64,000 nucleotides of DNA from Denitratimonas yunnanensis (SeqCode) (lineage in GTDB: Bacteria > Pseudomonadota > Gammaproteobacteria > Xanthomonadales > Xanthomonadaceae), in contig JAPMLR010000008.1 in assembly GCA_026410415.1 (NCBI GenBank), positions 1 through 64,000 of the forward strand. The letters run 5' to 3'. Made by a program: the position numbers and the translations under genes. The notes under the pieces are model-generated. The model saw nothing but the letters and a program-made list of their open reading frames with translations, made no database searches and had not been told where the DNA came from. Below, piece after piece: positions 25,383 through 34,967 of the stretch. Each line of letters opens with the position of its first letter. Within the stretch, counting starts at the first letter, position 1.

Positions 25383-26030
25383 TTACCGCATCCGCACCGC
25401 ATTGCCTGCGTTGTGCCCGTCCAGAGCATGCTCGACAAGGTCGGCGATGAAGTCCGCGTTCAACCCATCCAGAGCCTCGCCGAAGGCGCGCACTGAATCG
25501 GCAACGCTTTCACCCTGCGCAGCTACCTGCCGGTGGTATTCACCGATGAGCCAGGGCCGGCCACCGCCCGAGGGATCGGCGCGCAACGCCAATGTCACGA
25601 CAGCCTCCCAGCCGGAAGCAGTGCGCACGCGCTCCAGCCTCACGATGCGGCCGGTGATGCGCAGGGTGTCCATGTGCGCTGGCAACCGGTCGGTGACGAC
25701 ACGGGCGACACCGGCGCGGCGCATCGCCGAAATCAAGCGCCGTTGCAGCAGGCGTACCGGCGGATCGATCCATATCTGATAGTGATAAGTGCGCAGGCGG
25801 CTGGCATCGGGATCCAGGCTGTAGATCAAGGCCTGATCGGAATACAGACCATCGGCGAAAAAGGTCTCCACCACGACGGGCAGCGACACCACCGGTTCGG
25901 GCAGTCGCTCCAGCGGTGCCGCTTCGGGCAAACGGTAATAAGTGGTTTCCGGCAAACCCGGCGCACTGGCACACCCGGCCAATAGCCCGAACAGCAAACC
26001 AACGGACGCAAGAATTCGAACCCGCCTCAT
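25383..26030 (-). CDS. ABC-type transport auxiliary lipoprotein
   Basis: A 215-aa outer-membrane lipoprotein type (lipobox LLAGC, Cys20). The body carries TYYRLPEA, then VVVETFFADGLYSDQALIYS, the ABC_trans_aux pattern of PqiC-like proteins that accompany MCE lipid transporters. It overlaps the MCE gene by ATGA and closes the lipid transport part of the cluster. Confidence 0.85.
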   Translation of the reverse strand: MRRVRILASVGLLFGLLAGCASAPGLPETTYYRLPEAAPLERLPEPVVSLPVVVETFFADGLYSDQALIYSLDPDASRLRTYHYQIWIDPPVRLLQRRLISAMRRAGVARVVTDRLPAHMDTLRITGRIVRLERVRTASGWEAVVTLALRADPSGGGRPWLIGEYHRQVAAQGESVADSVRAFGEALDGLNADFIADLVEHALDGHNAGNAVRMR

Positions 26031-26944
26031 CTCTCCTCCACGTCATCGGCCTTGGGACTGAACAGCAGGCGATTGGGGTTGCGCCGGATTTCCCGGCTGA
26101 ACTCGTCGAAGTTGCGACTGGAGGAGTCCAGATGGTGCGCCACCGAGTCCATGCGCTGCGCGATGGTGCTGACAGCGCGCTCCAGATCGACCACCACCTG
26201 GCGAATCTCGGGCCGATTCTCGTTCAAGGTCTCGTTCAGCACGGCAATCAGGGCCTGAGTCTGGGTCTGGGTCTCGCGCAAGTCGGCGGCCACGATGCGA
26301 AGATCGCCCAGGGTGGCGCTGACCGCGAGTCGATTGTCCTCGCCAAGGAGGCGGTTCACGTTGTCGGCCGCCTGGTTCAAACGCGCCAGCAATGCGCTGG
26401 ACTCGCTGACCAGCGAGGGCAAACCGGCATCGATGGAGCCGGCGATCGAATCGATCCTGACCGCGAGCGTCTCGACCAACGGCCGGATCCGATCGCGCGT
26501 CAGCACGGTGAGCTCATCGGCCAGTTCGTTCATCGCCGCGAACACATCGCCGCCCGCCTCGCTCGCCATTTCCGCGCCGGGCGGAAGTACCGCCGTGCTC
26601 TCGCCACCGCGAATCGCCACGCGCACGTCGGCCAGCAGTCCACTGGCCTGAAGCTGGGCCACGCTGTCGGCCGGAATCGGCCAATCCTTCCGCACCGCCA
26701 GTTCGACCCGATAACGGGTGCCACCGTCGCGCTCCGGCACGATGTCGTCCACCTGCCCGATGCGGAAGCCTTGATAGAGGACCGGCGCACCAAGACGCAC
26801 ACCGGTGACGTTGTCGAAATAGGCGTGATAGCCGACGCTGCCGCCGCGCGTGCCGGTGATGACCACCAATGTCACCACAAGCATCGCGAATGCCACCAGC
26901 ACGGCGGCCCCGACGAGGACATAGTTGACGTTGTCGCGCTTCAT
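26027..26944 (-). CDS. MCE-domain lipid transport protein (MlaD-like)
   Basis: A 305-aa protein with one N-terminal membrane helix (about 9-31) and an MCE domain from about 40 (YHAYFDNVTGVRLGAPVLY). A long helical, coiled-coil C-terminal part (150-280) would form the channel or needle, longer than E. coli MlaD (183 aa). It would pass phospholipids between the MlaFE complex and the outer membrane. The ATG at 26944 may overlap a small gap ORF. Confidence 0.88.
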   Translation of the reverse strand: MKRDNVNYVLVGAAVLVAFAMLVVTLVVITGTRGGSVGYHAYFDNVTGVRLGAPVLYQGFRIGQVDDIVPERDGGTRYRVELAVRKDWPIPADSVAQLQASGLLADVRVAIRGGESTAVLPPGAEMASEAGGDVFAAMNELADELTVLTRDRIRPLVETLAVRIDSIAGSIDAGLPSLVSESSALLARLNQAADNVNRLLGEDNRLAVSATLGDLRIVAADLRETQTQTQALIAVLNETLNENRPEIRQVVVDLERAVSTIAQRMDSVAHHLDSSSRNFDEFSREIRRNPNRLLFSPKADDVEER

Positions 26945-27273
26945 GGACGCCCCGGATGATCGAATGCATAGTGTGGCCCGGAGGATGCGTTCATGTCTCC
27001 CCCCGGGGTCGATCCGCCCATGACAGAGACCAACCAACGCGCTGGCCTGCTGCCATCCCGTACAGCAAGCCCGCGCGGTGCATCTGCCGATTCCACGGTG
27101 GCAAGCTCAAGCCGTGCCCTTCGAGAAGAATCTCGTGGCCGAGCGTCCGCGAAAAAATCTGCATGCCCATCGGCAATGCACGGTTCCAGGCGAGCGAGGA
27201 TCGACGGCCGGACGCCGCCTGCCGCAATCCGAAGTTGCGACGACCACCACATGGCGACTGCTGAGTGTGGCAA
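26945..27273 (-). other. gap inside the mla cluster, uncertain small ORF
   Basis: 329 bases between mlaF and mlaD. One frame (TTG 27273 or ATG 27252 to 26941, 110 or 103 aa) ends with an ATGA overlap at the mlaD start, the spacing used elsewhere in the cluster. Its sequence is Arg/Ala-rich, with no domain or membrane helix. A second frame (27227-26991) has a more coding-like third-position GC. I cannot choose; it may hold no gene. Confidence 0.3.
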
Positions 27274-28077
27274 TCAGGCCTCCTCTTCGGTCAATCGGCG
27301 CAGGTATTCGTCCACGTTGACTTCGACCTCGCGCGGGCGGCGGTTGAGCAGGTCCTGTATGCGTTCGTTGTCGGCGGCACGTACCTGATCCACGGTACCG
27401 GTCATCAGTATCTTGCCGTGGTCGAGCACGGTGATGGTGTCGGCGATCTTGAAGGCTGACTCCAGTTCGTGCGTGACCACGACGATGCTCATCCGCATGG
27501 CATCGCGCAATTGCAGGATCAGCTCATCGAGTTCGGCCGACACGACCGGGTCGAGTCCGGCCGATGGCTCGTCGAAAAACATCAGGCGCGGGTCCATGAC
27601 GATGGCTCGGGCCAACGCGGCGCGTTTCACCATGCCGCCTGACAGCTGGCTCGGCATCAAGTCCTGAAAGCCGCCGAGGTTCACGACTTCGAGTTTCAGC
27701 CGGCTCATGATGCGGATGGTGTTCTCGTCCAGCCGGGTATGCTCGCGCAGCGGCAGTGCGACGTTCTCGCCCACGGTCATCGAGGTGAACAGCGCACCGC
27801 CCTGGAAGCTCACGCCGATCTTGCGGCGCAGCGCCAGCAGTTCGCGCGCACTGGCCTTGGCGAGCTCGGTGCCGAGCAGCTTCACCGAACCCGAACGTGG
27901 CTTCTGCAAGCCGATCAGATGTCGCAACAGCGTGCTCTTGCCCGATCCGGAGCCACCCATGATGACGCGAATCTCGCCCGGCTCGACACGAAAGTCGATG
28001 CCATGCAATACACGCCGCCGGCCGTACCAGGCATCCAGCCCTTCGACTTCGATCACCGGGGAGCCAGCCGTGTTCAT
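27274..28077 (-). CDS. mlaF: ABC transporter ATPase, MlaF-like
   Basis: A 267-aa ATPase for the MlaE permease. Walker A is GGSGSGKST, the signature LSGGMVKRAALARA, Walker B LMFFDEPSAGLDPV and the H-loop VTHELESAF. The C-terminal extension of about 30 residues is typical of MlaF. It starts 10 bases after mlaE. Confidence 0.92.
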   Translation of the reverse strand: MNTAGSPVIEVEGLDAWYGRRRVLHGIDFRVEPGEIRVIMGGSGSGKSTLLRHLIGLQKPRSGSVKLLGTELAKASARELLALRRKIGVSFQGGALFTSMTVGENVALPLREHTRLDENTIRIMSRLKLEVVNLGGFQDLMPSQLSGGMVKRAALARAIVMDPRLMFFDEPSAGLDPVVSAELDELILQLRDAMRMSIVVVTHELESAFKIADTITVLDHGKILMTGTVDQVRAADNERIQDLLNRRPREVEVNVDEYLRRLTEEEA

Positions 28078-28087
28078 CAGGGCAACA

Positions 28088-28885
28088 TCAGCGGTTGAGG
28101 AAAAACGAAAACAGCATGTCCGCCACCACCAGCGCGCTGATCGACATCACCACGGCGCGCGTGGTGGCGCGGCCCACGCCTTCGGCCCCACCGCTGACGG
28201 AGAAACCGATGCTGGTGCCGATCAATGTGATCAACACACCGAACACCACACTCTTGGAAACACCTTCCCACACGTCGCGCGGCGTCAGCAGATCGAGCGT
28301 CTGGGCGAAGTAGCCGGACAGCCCGATGTCCAGCGGACCCATCGAATAGAGGCCCGCCCCGAGCAAGGCCACGGCATCGGCCAGAATGGTCAATACCGGC
28401 AGCATGACGACCATCGCCACCAGCGCCGGAGCCACAAGATAACGCACCGGCTCGATACCGATGGCCGCCAGCGCGTCCACCTCCTGCGACACCACCATCG
28501 AACCAAGCCGGGCCGCCAATGAAGACCCAGTGCGCCCGGCCACCACGATGCCCGTGATGAGTGCGCCGAACTCGCGGGTGATCGACTTGGCCGACGCCAC
28601 GATCACCTGGCTTTGCGCGCCGAACTCCGACAACGCCGCGATGAACTGGATGCCCAGCATCACCCCGATGGTCAGCGCCAGCAGGCACACGATGGGAATG
28701 GCATCGACGCCAATCTGGCGCATCTGCTCGAACACCATGCGCCAGCGCACAGGCTGCCCGACACGCCAACCGAACATCAGATACCACAACGACTCGCCCA
28801 GCAGCATGGCGCCATAGCCCAGCTCCGCGACACTGCCGAGCGCGCGCCGACCGAGGCGTTCGAGCGGGGCGAACACCGCATCCAT
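28088..28885 (-). CDS. mlaE: lipid ABC transporter permease, MlaE-like
   Basis: A 265-aa membrane protein of the MlaE/Ttg2B family: five hydrophobic helices, conserved REFGALITGIVVAGRTGS and VVSQEVDALAAIGIEPVRYLV (the coupling-helix region). The ATG at 28885, four bases after the STAS stop, is preferred over 28909, which would overlap it. Confidence 0.92.
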   Translation of the reverse strand: MDAVFAPLERLGRRALGSVAELGYGAMLLGESLWYLMFGWRVGQPVRWRMVFEQMRQIGVDAIPIVCLLALTIGVMLGIQFIAALSEFGAQSQVIVASAKSITREFGALITGIVVAGRTGSSLAARLGSMVVSQEVDALAAIGIEPVRYLVAPALVAMVVMLPVLTILADAVALLGAGLYSMGPLDIGLSGYFAQTLDLLTPRDVWEGVSKSVVFGVLITLIGTSIGFSVSGGAEGVGRATTRAVVMSISALVVADMLFSFFLNR

Positions 28886-28889
28886 GGCG

Positions 28890-29207
28890 TCAGCCGGCCT
28901 CCATGCCACGGATGGGGAACACCCGATCCAGCCGCGCCAGTTTCAGCACCGCCAACACGGACGGACTGATCGCCGACAACTCGAACGGTTGCCCCCGTCC
29001 ACGTGCGTTCTGGAACCCTTCCACCAGCGCCGCGATGCCGGAGGAGTCGATGTATCCGACCTGGGACAGGTCGATCGCCACTTTCGGCGCGCGCTCAAGA
29101 GCGTTCAACACTTCGCGGCGCACCTGTGCGGACCAGGAAAGATCGATTTCTCCGCCCAGCAGGACAGTGGCGGTGTCGCCATCGATGCGGGTACTGCACT
29201 GACTCAT
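28890..29207 (-). CDS. STAS-domain protein, MlaB-like or anti-sigma antagonist-like
   Basis: A 105-aa STAS protein. The phospho-acceptor region reads VGYIDSSGIAALV, with serines 55 and 56; E. coli MlaB has a Thr at this point and no kinase partner. The position directly before mlaE is where MlaB would be. The gene upstream encodes a SpoIIE phosphatase fused to a HATPase domain, so this may be a phospho-switched MlaB. It overlaps that gene by ATGA. Confidence 0.85.
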   Translation of the reverse strand: MSQCSTRIDGDTATVLLGGEIDLSWSAQVRREVLNALERAPKVAIDLSQVGYIDSSGIAALVEGFQNARGRGQPFELSAISPSVLAVLKLARLDRVFPIRGMEAG

Positions 29208-30898
29208 CGGGGATGTCCTTCGGTTTCGATGCGTTTGACCATCCACAACCGGTTGCCGCATCCATCGGGGCGCGGCGTGAGCGACCAATGATCCATCAGG
29301 CTGTCGATGAAGTTGATGCCCAGACCACCGGGGCGACAATCGGACAGGTCGCGCGGCCTCGGCGCGGTGGACTCGCAGCAAGGCGCGTCATCCAGCAACT
29401 CGAAATGCAACTCGTCGCCATCGCGTTCCAGATGCAGCTGGATCAGTGCATCGCTGGGGCCGCCGTAGGCATGCCGGATGATGTTCGAACAGGCCTCGTC
29501 GACCGCCAGCACCAGCGTCTGTCGCAACGTGGCATCCACGCCGGCACGCGCAAGTGCGGCGGCCAGCCCGTGGCGCATCGCGGAGAGTTCCCGCGGCTGG
29601 GCCGGAAAGCGGTAGCTCCAGCGCTGCGCATCCTGTTCCTGAGGCGGGTCGGAAATCAGCATCAAGGTGATGTCGTCGGTGACGCGCAACCCGCGCAACT
29701 GGCGTACCAGCGCACGCATCCGCGGCTCGGGTGCGAGCGCACCGGCATCGCGCAGCAAGCCTTCGACCCCCTCCACCCCAAGCGGTTCCCCGGCAACGTC
29801 ACGCACATCGGTGACGCCATCCGAATACAGGTACAGGCTGGCCTCGGTGAGACCGGTGCGTTGCTCGGGAAAATCCATCCGGCGCAGGATACCCAACGGC
29901 GGACCTTGTGCTTCGAATCTTTCGACATCTCCGTTCACGCCCACGCGCAACAATGGCGGGAAACCGGCGCTTGCCCAGACCGCCTCGCGCGTGGCGGGGT
30001 CGTAATGTCCGGCGACCGCGCACACGAACATGCCCGGCGCGATGGCTTCTCCCAGTTCATCGTTGACCCGCGCCAGCCAGTCCGCCGGGCGCAACCCGTC
30101 CTTGCCGGACCAGCGCAACAGGCTTGCGCAGCGCACCATCAGAAACGCAGCGTCCAGCCCCTTGCCCGCCACATCGCCGACGGTAAAGGCGATCCGGCCA
30201 TCGGGCATGTCGAAGAAATCGTAGAAGTCGCCGGAGATTTCCTGCGCCGCCAGATTGATCGCACGCAGCGGATAGGCACCGCGCCGCCGCCTTGGCAGAA
30301 GCGAGCGCTGAAGTCTCCGGGCCATACCGAGTTCGCGACGGATGCGATTCTGCTCCACCAGCTCGCCGGCCATGCGCGCGATGTTGAGGGCGAGCGCCAT
30401 CGGCGCCGCCAGCAGGCGCAGCGCAGTGAGGTCGGCTTCGTCGAACAAACGGTCGTCGCGCTTGTTGATGACTTCGATCGCGCCGATCACGCCCTGTGCC
30501 GTGGCCAGCGGCGCACACAGCACGCTGCGGGTGACGAAGCCGGTTTCGGCATCGATCTGCTCGACGAAATCCGGATCGGCATAGGCATCGCGCACCATCT
30601 GGCTTTCGTTGCTGGCCACCGTTCGTCCGACGATGCCCTTGCCCATCGGCACGCGCAGGCCAATGATGTCCACGGGCCCCTGACAGGCCCGACACACCAG
30701 CGTCCCGGTGTCGGCATCGACCAGGAACACACTGACCGCTTCGGCCTCCAGATAGCGCGCCGCGTATGTCGCGGACTCGCGCAGCGTCCGCGTCAGATCC
30801 ACCGACACCGCCAATTGCTGACTGACCTCGGCCAGGAAGGCGAGCAGTTCGACCGAGGACTGCTCGGTCCGCAGCGACCCGGTCGGCACGACACTCAT
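29204..30898 (-). CDS. GAF-SpoIIE phosphatase-HATPase fusion (partner-switching regulator)
   Basis: A 564-aa cytoplasmic protein. A GAF sensor lies at about 15-175. A PP2C-like SpoIIE phosphatase follows at about 190-417 (SGDFYDFF, GDVAGKGLDAAFLM, SDGVTD). The C-terminal HATPase_c/RsbW-type kinase region is at about 430-560 (VDEACSNIIRHAY N-box, PGGLGINFIDS G-box). One protein thus carries both a candidate phosphatase and a candidate kinase for a STAS partner, which is the next gene. It overlaps pssA upstream and the STAS gene downstream by ATGA. Confidence 0.88.
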   Translation of the reverse strand: MSVVPTGSLRTEQSSVELLAFLAEVSQQLAVSVDLTRTLRESATYAARYLEAEAVSVFLVDADTGTLVCRACQGPVDIIGLRVPMGKGIVGRTVASNESQMVRDAYADPDFVEQIDAETGFVTRSVLCAPLATAQGVIGAIEVINKRDDRLFDEADLTALRLLAAPMALALNIARMAGELVEQNRIRRELGMARRLQRSLLPRRRRGAYPLRAINLAAQEISGDFYDFFDMPDGRIAFTVGDVAGKGLDAAFLMVRCASLLRWSGKDGLRPADWLARVNDELGEAIAPGMFVCAVAGHYDPATREAVWASAGFPPLLRVGVNGDVERFEAQGPPLGILRRMDFPEQRTGLTEASLYLYSDGVTDVRDVAGEPLGVEGVEGLLRDAGALAPEPRMRALVRQLRGLRVTDDITLMLISDPPQEQDAQRWSYRFPAQPRELSAMRHGLAAALARAGVDATLRQTLVLAVDEACSNIIRHAYGGPSDALIQLHLERDGDELHFELLDDAPCCESTAPRPRDLSDCRPGGLGINFIDSLMDHWSLTPRPDGCGNRLWMVKRIETEGHPR

Positions 30899-31662
30899 CC
30901 CGCCACACGCCCTCGTCGCAGTTTGCCGAACAGCCAGATCGATGGTCCCGACAACAGATACAGGGTGAAGCCGGCAAGCAACACGCGCGCGGTATCGATC
31001 GCGAGCAACACCAGCAGACCGAGTGCCAGCAGCACGGTGACGAAGGGCACGCGACCGCCGAACGGCAGGCTCTTGAAACTGAAATACCGGATCCGGCTGA
31101 CCATCAGCAAGCCAGCCACCACCGTCACCGCAAGGGCGACCCAGCGCACCTGGCCGCCGCTCAGGTTCATGCGACTGTCCAAGGTCCAGATGAACGACAT
31201 CATCACCGCCGCCGCCGCCGGACTGGCCAATCCGATGAACCAGCGTTTGTCCACCACGCCCACCTGGGTGTTGAAGCGCGCGAGCCGCAGCGCCGCGCAC
31301 GCGGCGTAAAGAAACGCGGCTGCCCAGCCGATCTTGCCGGCCATCGGGCCGTCGAACTGCAGCTGGGACAAGGCCCAGTGATACATCACCAGCGCCGGCG
31401 CCATGCCGAAGCTGACCAAGTCGGCGAGCGAGTCGTACTGCACGCCGAAGTCGCTCTGGGTGCCCGTCATGCGGGCAATGCGGCCGTCCAGCCCGTCCAG
31501 TATCGCGGCGATGAATACCGCGACGCAGGCTTCGGAGAACTGCCCCTGGGTGGCCGCGATGATCGCGTAGAAGCCGGCAAACAGCCCGCCCGACGTGAAC
31601 AGATTGGGCAGCAGGTAGATGCCACGCGGGCGTGGCTTGGCGACAGTATCCTGAGGTTCCAT
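30895..31662 (-). CDS. pssA: CDP-diacylglycerol--serine O-phosphatidyltransferase
   Basis: A 255-aa membrane enzyme that makes phosphatidylserine, the precursor of phosphatidylethanolamine. The CDP-alcohol motif is LDGLDGRIARMTGTQSDFG followed by YDSLAD (D-G-x2-A-R-x8-G-x3-D-x3-D). Six or so hydrophobic helices. Start ATG at 31662 with a basic N-terminal RPRGIYLLPNLFT, typical of the family. It is the first gene of the lipid cluster. Confidence 0.92.
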   Translation of the reverse strand: MEPQDTVAKPRPRGIYLLPNLFTSGGLFAGFYAIIAATQGQFSEACVAVFIAAILDGLDGRIARMTGTQSDFGVQYDSLADLVSFGMAPALVMYHWALSQLQFDGPMAGKIGWAAAFLYAACAALRLARFNTQVGVVDKRWFIGLASPAAAAVMMSFIWTLDSRMNLSGGQVRWVALAVTVVAGLLMVSRIRYFSFKSLPFGGRVPFVTVLLALGLLVLLAIDTARVLLAGFTLYLLSGPSIWLFGKLRRGRVAG

Positions 31663-31762
31663 GAGGCGTCCTGCGAAGTTCGACGGCCAGTGTAACGCTG
31701 CATCCAGGCTTTGATGCACACTGTCGCCGGGGAATCCCTCACCCGAATGCAGGAACCGACCC

Positions 31763-32185
31763 ATGCGAATCCTTTCTTCCGCGATCCTGGCTCTGGCCAT
31801 CTGCGGCACAGGTGATGCCAACGCCACCGAGGTCTATCGCTGGACCGACGAAAAGGGTGTCACCCAATATTCCGATACCCCGCCCGGCCGTGGCGCGTAC
31901 GAACGGGTGAACGTACGCACCGGCAAGATCGCCGAGCCGGCACCCGCGACAAACGAAACTGCCGGCAGCGACGTTGCCGCAACCGCGCCCAGCACGACGC
32001 AGGTCGATCCTGCCGTACGGGCGGAGCGTTGCCGGAATGCGCGCAGCAACCTGTTCGCGCTGCGCTCGGGCCTGGATGTCACGCTCGAAAAGGACGGTGA
32101 GTCGCGCCTGCTGACGGCCGAGGAGCGTACGGTCCAGATCGAGCAGAACGAAAAGGTCGTCACGGCAAACTGCGACGGCGAATAG
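31763..32185 (+). CDS. DUF4124-domain exported protein
   Basis: A 140-aa secreted protein (signal to about residue 22, GDANA). The DUF4124 motif [18 protein letters not shown] lies next, a short envelope module found in many gammaproteobacterial proteins. The rest is a linker and a charged tail with two Cys. It diverges from pssA with 100 bases between, and is followed 14 bases later by another DUF4124 gene. Confidence 0.8.
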   Translation: MRILSSAILALAICGTGDANATEVYRWTDEKGVTQYSDTPPGRGAYERVNVRTGKIAEPAPATNETAGSDVAATAPSTTQVDPAVRAERCRNARSNLFALRSGLDVTLEKDGESRLLTAEERTVQIEQNEKVVTANCDGE

Positions 32186-32199
32186 GTCGGGGCGCTCCG

Positions 32200-32481
32200 A
32201 TGCGCGGCTTCGTCTTCGGCGTGCTGGTGGTGCTCGGACTGCTGGCCGGAGCGGCGGCCTGGGTCTGGCATTGCCAGCCCGAGCGCCTGCCGCAGGAATG
32301 GCGGCGCCAGAATCCCAATTCGCGCGATTACATGCCGCCCTTGTATCGATGGAAGGACGACCAGGGCCGCGTGCAATTGACCGATGCGCCTCCCGAAGGC
32401 CGGCCCTACGAGGTCGTCCGGATCGACCCGAACCGCAACATCGTGCCCACGACCCTGCCGCCGCCCGGCGCCACGCGGTGA
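32200..32481 (+). CDS. small DUF4124-like protein with membrane anchor
   Basis: A 93-aa protein with one N-terminal helix (about 4-22) and [20 protein letters not shown], the same motif as the preceding gene. It runs just ahead of proS. Function unknown. Confidence 0.72.
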   Translation: MRGFVFGVLVVLGLLAGAAAWVWHCQPERLPQEWRRQNPNSRDYMPPLYRWKDDQGRVQLTDAPPEGRPYEVVRIDPNRNIVPTTLPPPGATR

Positions 32482-32537
32482 GAACGGCTGCGACACGTTA
32501 CAATCGACGGCTTCGTTTCCCGATCGCGAACCCGACC

Positions 32538-34241
32538 ATGCGCCTGTCGCACTTCCATCTCAGCACCACCCGCGAAACTCCCGCCGACGCGGAAATCGTC
32601 AGCCACCAGTTGATGCTGCGTACCGGCATGATCCGGAAGCTCGCCGCCGGCATCTACACCTGGAGCCCGCTGGGCCTGCGCGTGCTGCGCCGGGTGGAAG
32701 CCATCGTGCGCGAGGAAATGAACCGGGCCGGCGCCATCGAGATGCTGATGCCGTCGATCCAGCCGCGCGAATTGTGGGAAGAAACCGGGCGCTGGGAGAA
32801 ATTCGGCGGGCAACTCCTGAAGATCCGCGACCGCAAGGACGCCGACTACTGCTACGGCCCCACGCATGAAGAAGTCATCACCGACTTCGCGCGCAACGAA
32901 TTGCAGTCCTACAAGCAGCTGCCGATCAACTTCTACCAGATCCAGATGAAGTTCCGCGACGAAATCCGCCCGCGTTTCGGGGTGATGCGCTCGCGCGAAT
33001 TCCTGATGAAAGACGCTTACTCCTTCCATCTCGCGCCCGAGTGCCTGGAACGCGAGTACTGGAACATGCACGCTGCCTACACCCGCATCTTCACCCGCCT
33101 GGGCCTGAAGTTCCGCGCGGTGAAGGCCGATTCGGGCGCGATCGGCGGCGATGCGTCGCAGGAATTCCATGTACTGGCCGACTCCGGCGAAGACGCGATC
33201 GCGTTCTCCGATGGTTCCGATTACGCGGCCAATCTCGAAGCCGCCGAAGCATTGATGCCCACGACGCCGCGTCCCGCGCCGTCGGAAGCCCTGCGCGACG
33301 TGGAAACCCCCACGCAGAAAACCTGCGAGGAAGTGGCCGCGTTGATGGGCATTCCACTGCAACGCACGGTCAAGTCGCTGGCACTGGTGGGCGAGGAAGG
33401 CTTCACTCTGGTACTGCTGCGCGGCGATCATGAGGCCAACGAGGTGAAGCTGGCCAAAGTGCCGGGGCTGGCGGATTACCGCATGGCCACCGAGGATGAA
33501 ATCCGCGAACACCTGGGCAGCGAACCGGGCTTTCTCGGCCCGGTCAATCCGCAGAAGCCCGTCACCGTCATCGCCGACCGCACCGTGACCGGAATGGCCG
33601 ACTTCGTCGTCGGCGCGAACAAGCCCGGCTACCACATCGCTGGCGTCAACTTCGGACGCGATCTGCCCGAGCCGGCGCACATCGCCGACATCCGCAACGT
33701 GGTCGCAGGCGATCCGTCACCCGACGGCCAGGGCACCATCGACATCGCCCGAGGCATCGAGGTCGGCCACGTATTCCAGCTCGGCCAGAAATACGCGCAG
33801 GCGCTGGATTGCACCGTGCTGGACGAGAACGGCAAGAGCCAGGTCGCCTTCATGGGCTGCTACGGCATCGGCGTGACGCGCATCGTGGCGGCGGCCATCG
33901 AACAGAACCACGACGAAGCCGGCATCATCTGGCCCGAGCCGATGGCTCCGTGGAAGGTCGCGGTCTGCGTCATCAATCCGAAGAAGGACGAGGGCGTCAC
34001 CCAGGCCGCCGAGGCGCTGTATCGGGAACTGGTCGACGCCGGCCTCGACCCGGTGCTCGATGACCGCGGCCTGCGCCCCGGCCCGATGTTCGCGGACATC
34101 GAACTCATCGGCATCCCGCACCGCGTGGTGGTGTCCGAGCGCGGCATTGCAGCCGGCACGTTCGAATACCGTGCGCGCCGCGGCAGCGAAAGCGAGGCAC
34201 TGGACCATGCGGCGCTGTTGCAGCGGCTTGGCGTGGCCTGA
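32538..34241 (+). CDS. proS: prolyl-tRNA synthetase, bacterial type with editing insert
   Basis: Class II synthetase (567 aa) that charges tRNA-Pro. Motif 2 is [17 protein letters not shown] and motif 3 [17 protein letters not shown]. The YbaK-like INS domain between them (about 230-385, with [20 protein letters not shown]) clears Ala-tRNA-Pro. The C-terminal anticodon domain has [11 protein letters not shown]. The ATG at 32538 gives [20 protein letters not shown], the family start. Confidence 0.97.
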   Translation: MRLSHFHLSTTRETPADAEIVSHQLMLRTGMIRKLAAGIYTWSPLGLRVLRRVEAIVREEMNRAGAIEMLMPSIQPRELWEETGRWEKFGGQLLKIRDRKDADYCYGPTHEEVITDFARNELQSYKQLPINFYQIQMKFRDEIRPRFGVMRSREFLMKDAYSFHLAPECLEREYWNMHAAYTRIFTRLGLKFRAVKADSGAIGGDASQEFHVLADSGEDAIAFSDGSDYAANLEAAEALMPTTPRPAPSEALRDVETPTQKTCEEVAALMGIPLQRTVKSLALVGEEGFTLVLLRGDHEANEVKLAKVPGLADYRMATEDEIREHLGSEPGFLGPVNPQKPVTVIADRTVTGMADFVVGANKPGYHIAGVNFGRDLPEPAHIADIRNVVAGDPSPDGQGTIDIARGIEVGHVFQLGQKYAQALDCTVLDENGKSQVAFMGCYGIGVTRIVAAAIEQNHDEAGIIWPEPMAPWKVAVCVINPKKDEGVTQAAEALYRELVDAGLDPVLDDRGLRPGPMFADIELIGIPHRVVVSERGIAAGTFEYRARRGSESEALDHAALLQRLGVA

Positions 34242-34319
34242 GGCGTCAGACCGGCAGCGGGGCCGACCCGACGCAGCCTCGGGCGGGATTTCGCCGCAAC
34301 CACCCTGGAGCGCAAGCCG

Positions 34320-34967
34320 ATGACCTCCCCGACCTCCTCTGATCCGCCATTGCTGCTCGCCACGGGACTGGGTTTCGATCGGAATGACGAGACCATCTTC
34401 GGCCCGCTGGATTTCCATGTGGAGGCCGGCGAAGCCGTGCTCGTGCATGGCAGCAATGGCTCCGGCAAGACCACGTTGTTGCGGGTACTGGCAGGCTTGC
34501 TCACTGCCGCGCGCGGCACGATCCTGATCCGGGGCGAAGCCGCCACGCCCGAGCGCGTCGCCAGCACCTGCGCCCTGCTCGGCCACCTGCTCGGGCACAA
34601 GGGCGAGCTTTCGGCGAGCGAAAACCTGCAATTCGCCTGCGGCCTGTTCGGGCAGCGGCCGGATACCGATATCGACAGCGCCCTCGCCATGGTCGGACTC
34701 GCCGGCTTCGAAGATGCTCCGGCACGGCAGTTTTCCGCAGGCCAGCGCAAGCGCCTGGCGCTGGCGCGACTGTTGCTGGTGCCCGCGCCGCTGTGGCTGC
34801 TGGACGAGCCTTACGCCAACCTCGACTTGCCGGGCATCGACCTGGTGAACCGCCTGATCGCAACTCATTTGTCGCGCGGCGGCGCGGCGCTGGTGACCAG
34901 TCATGGTGCCTATGCCACCGGCGCGGTGCGCACGCGCACGCTGGAGCTGGATGCCGCGCATGCCTGA
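34320..34967 (+). CDS. ccmA: heme exporter ATPase CcmA
   Basis: A 215-aa ABC ATPase that releases holo-CcmE in cytochrome c maturation system I. Walker A is GSNGSGKTT, signature [14 protein letters not shown], Walker B LWLLDEP. GGAG before the ATG. Overlaps ccmB by 8 bases. First gene of a complete ccm operon. Confidence 0.95.
   Translation: MTSPTSSDPPLLLATGLGFDRNDETIFGPLDFHVEAGEAVLVHGSNGSGKTTLLRVLAGLLTAARGTILIRGEAATPERVASTCALLGHLLGHKGELSASENLQFACGLFGQRPDTDIDSALAMVGLAGFEDAPARQFSAGQRKRLALARLLLVPAPLWLLDEPYANLDLPGIDLVNRLIATHLSRGGAALVTSHGAYATGAVRTRTLELDAAHA

Noticed and set aside
26991..27227. Amidase C-terminal remnant in the mla gap
   Set aside because: Only a short stretch (LPMGMQIFSRTLG) resembles amidases; no further family motif in any frame.
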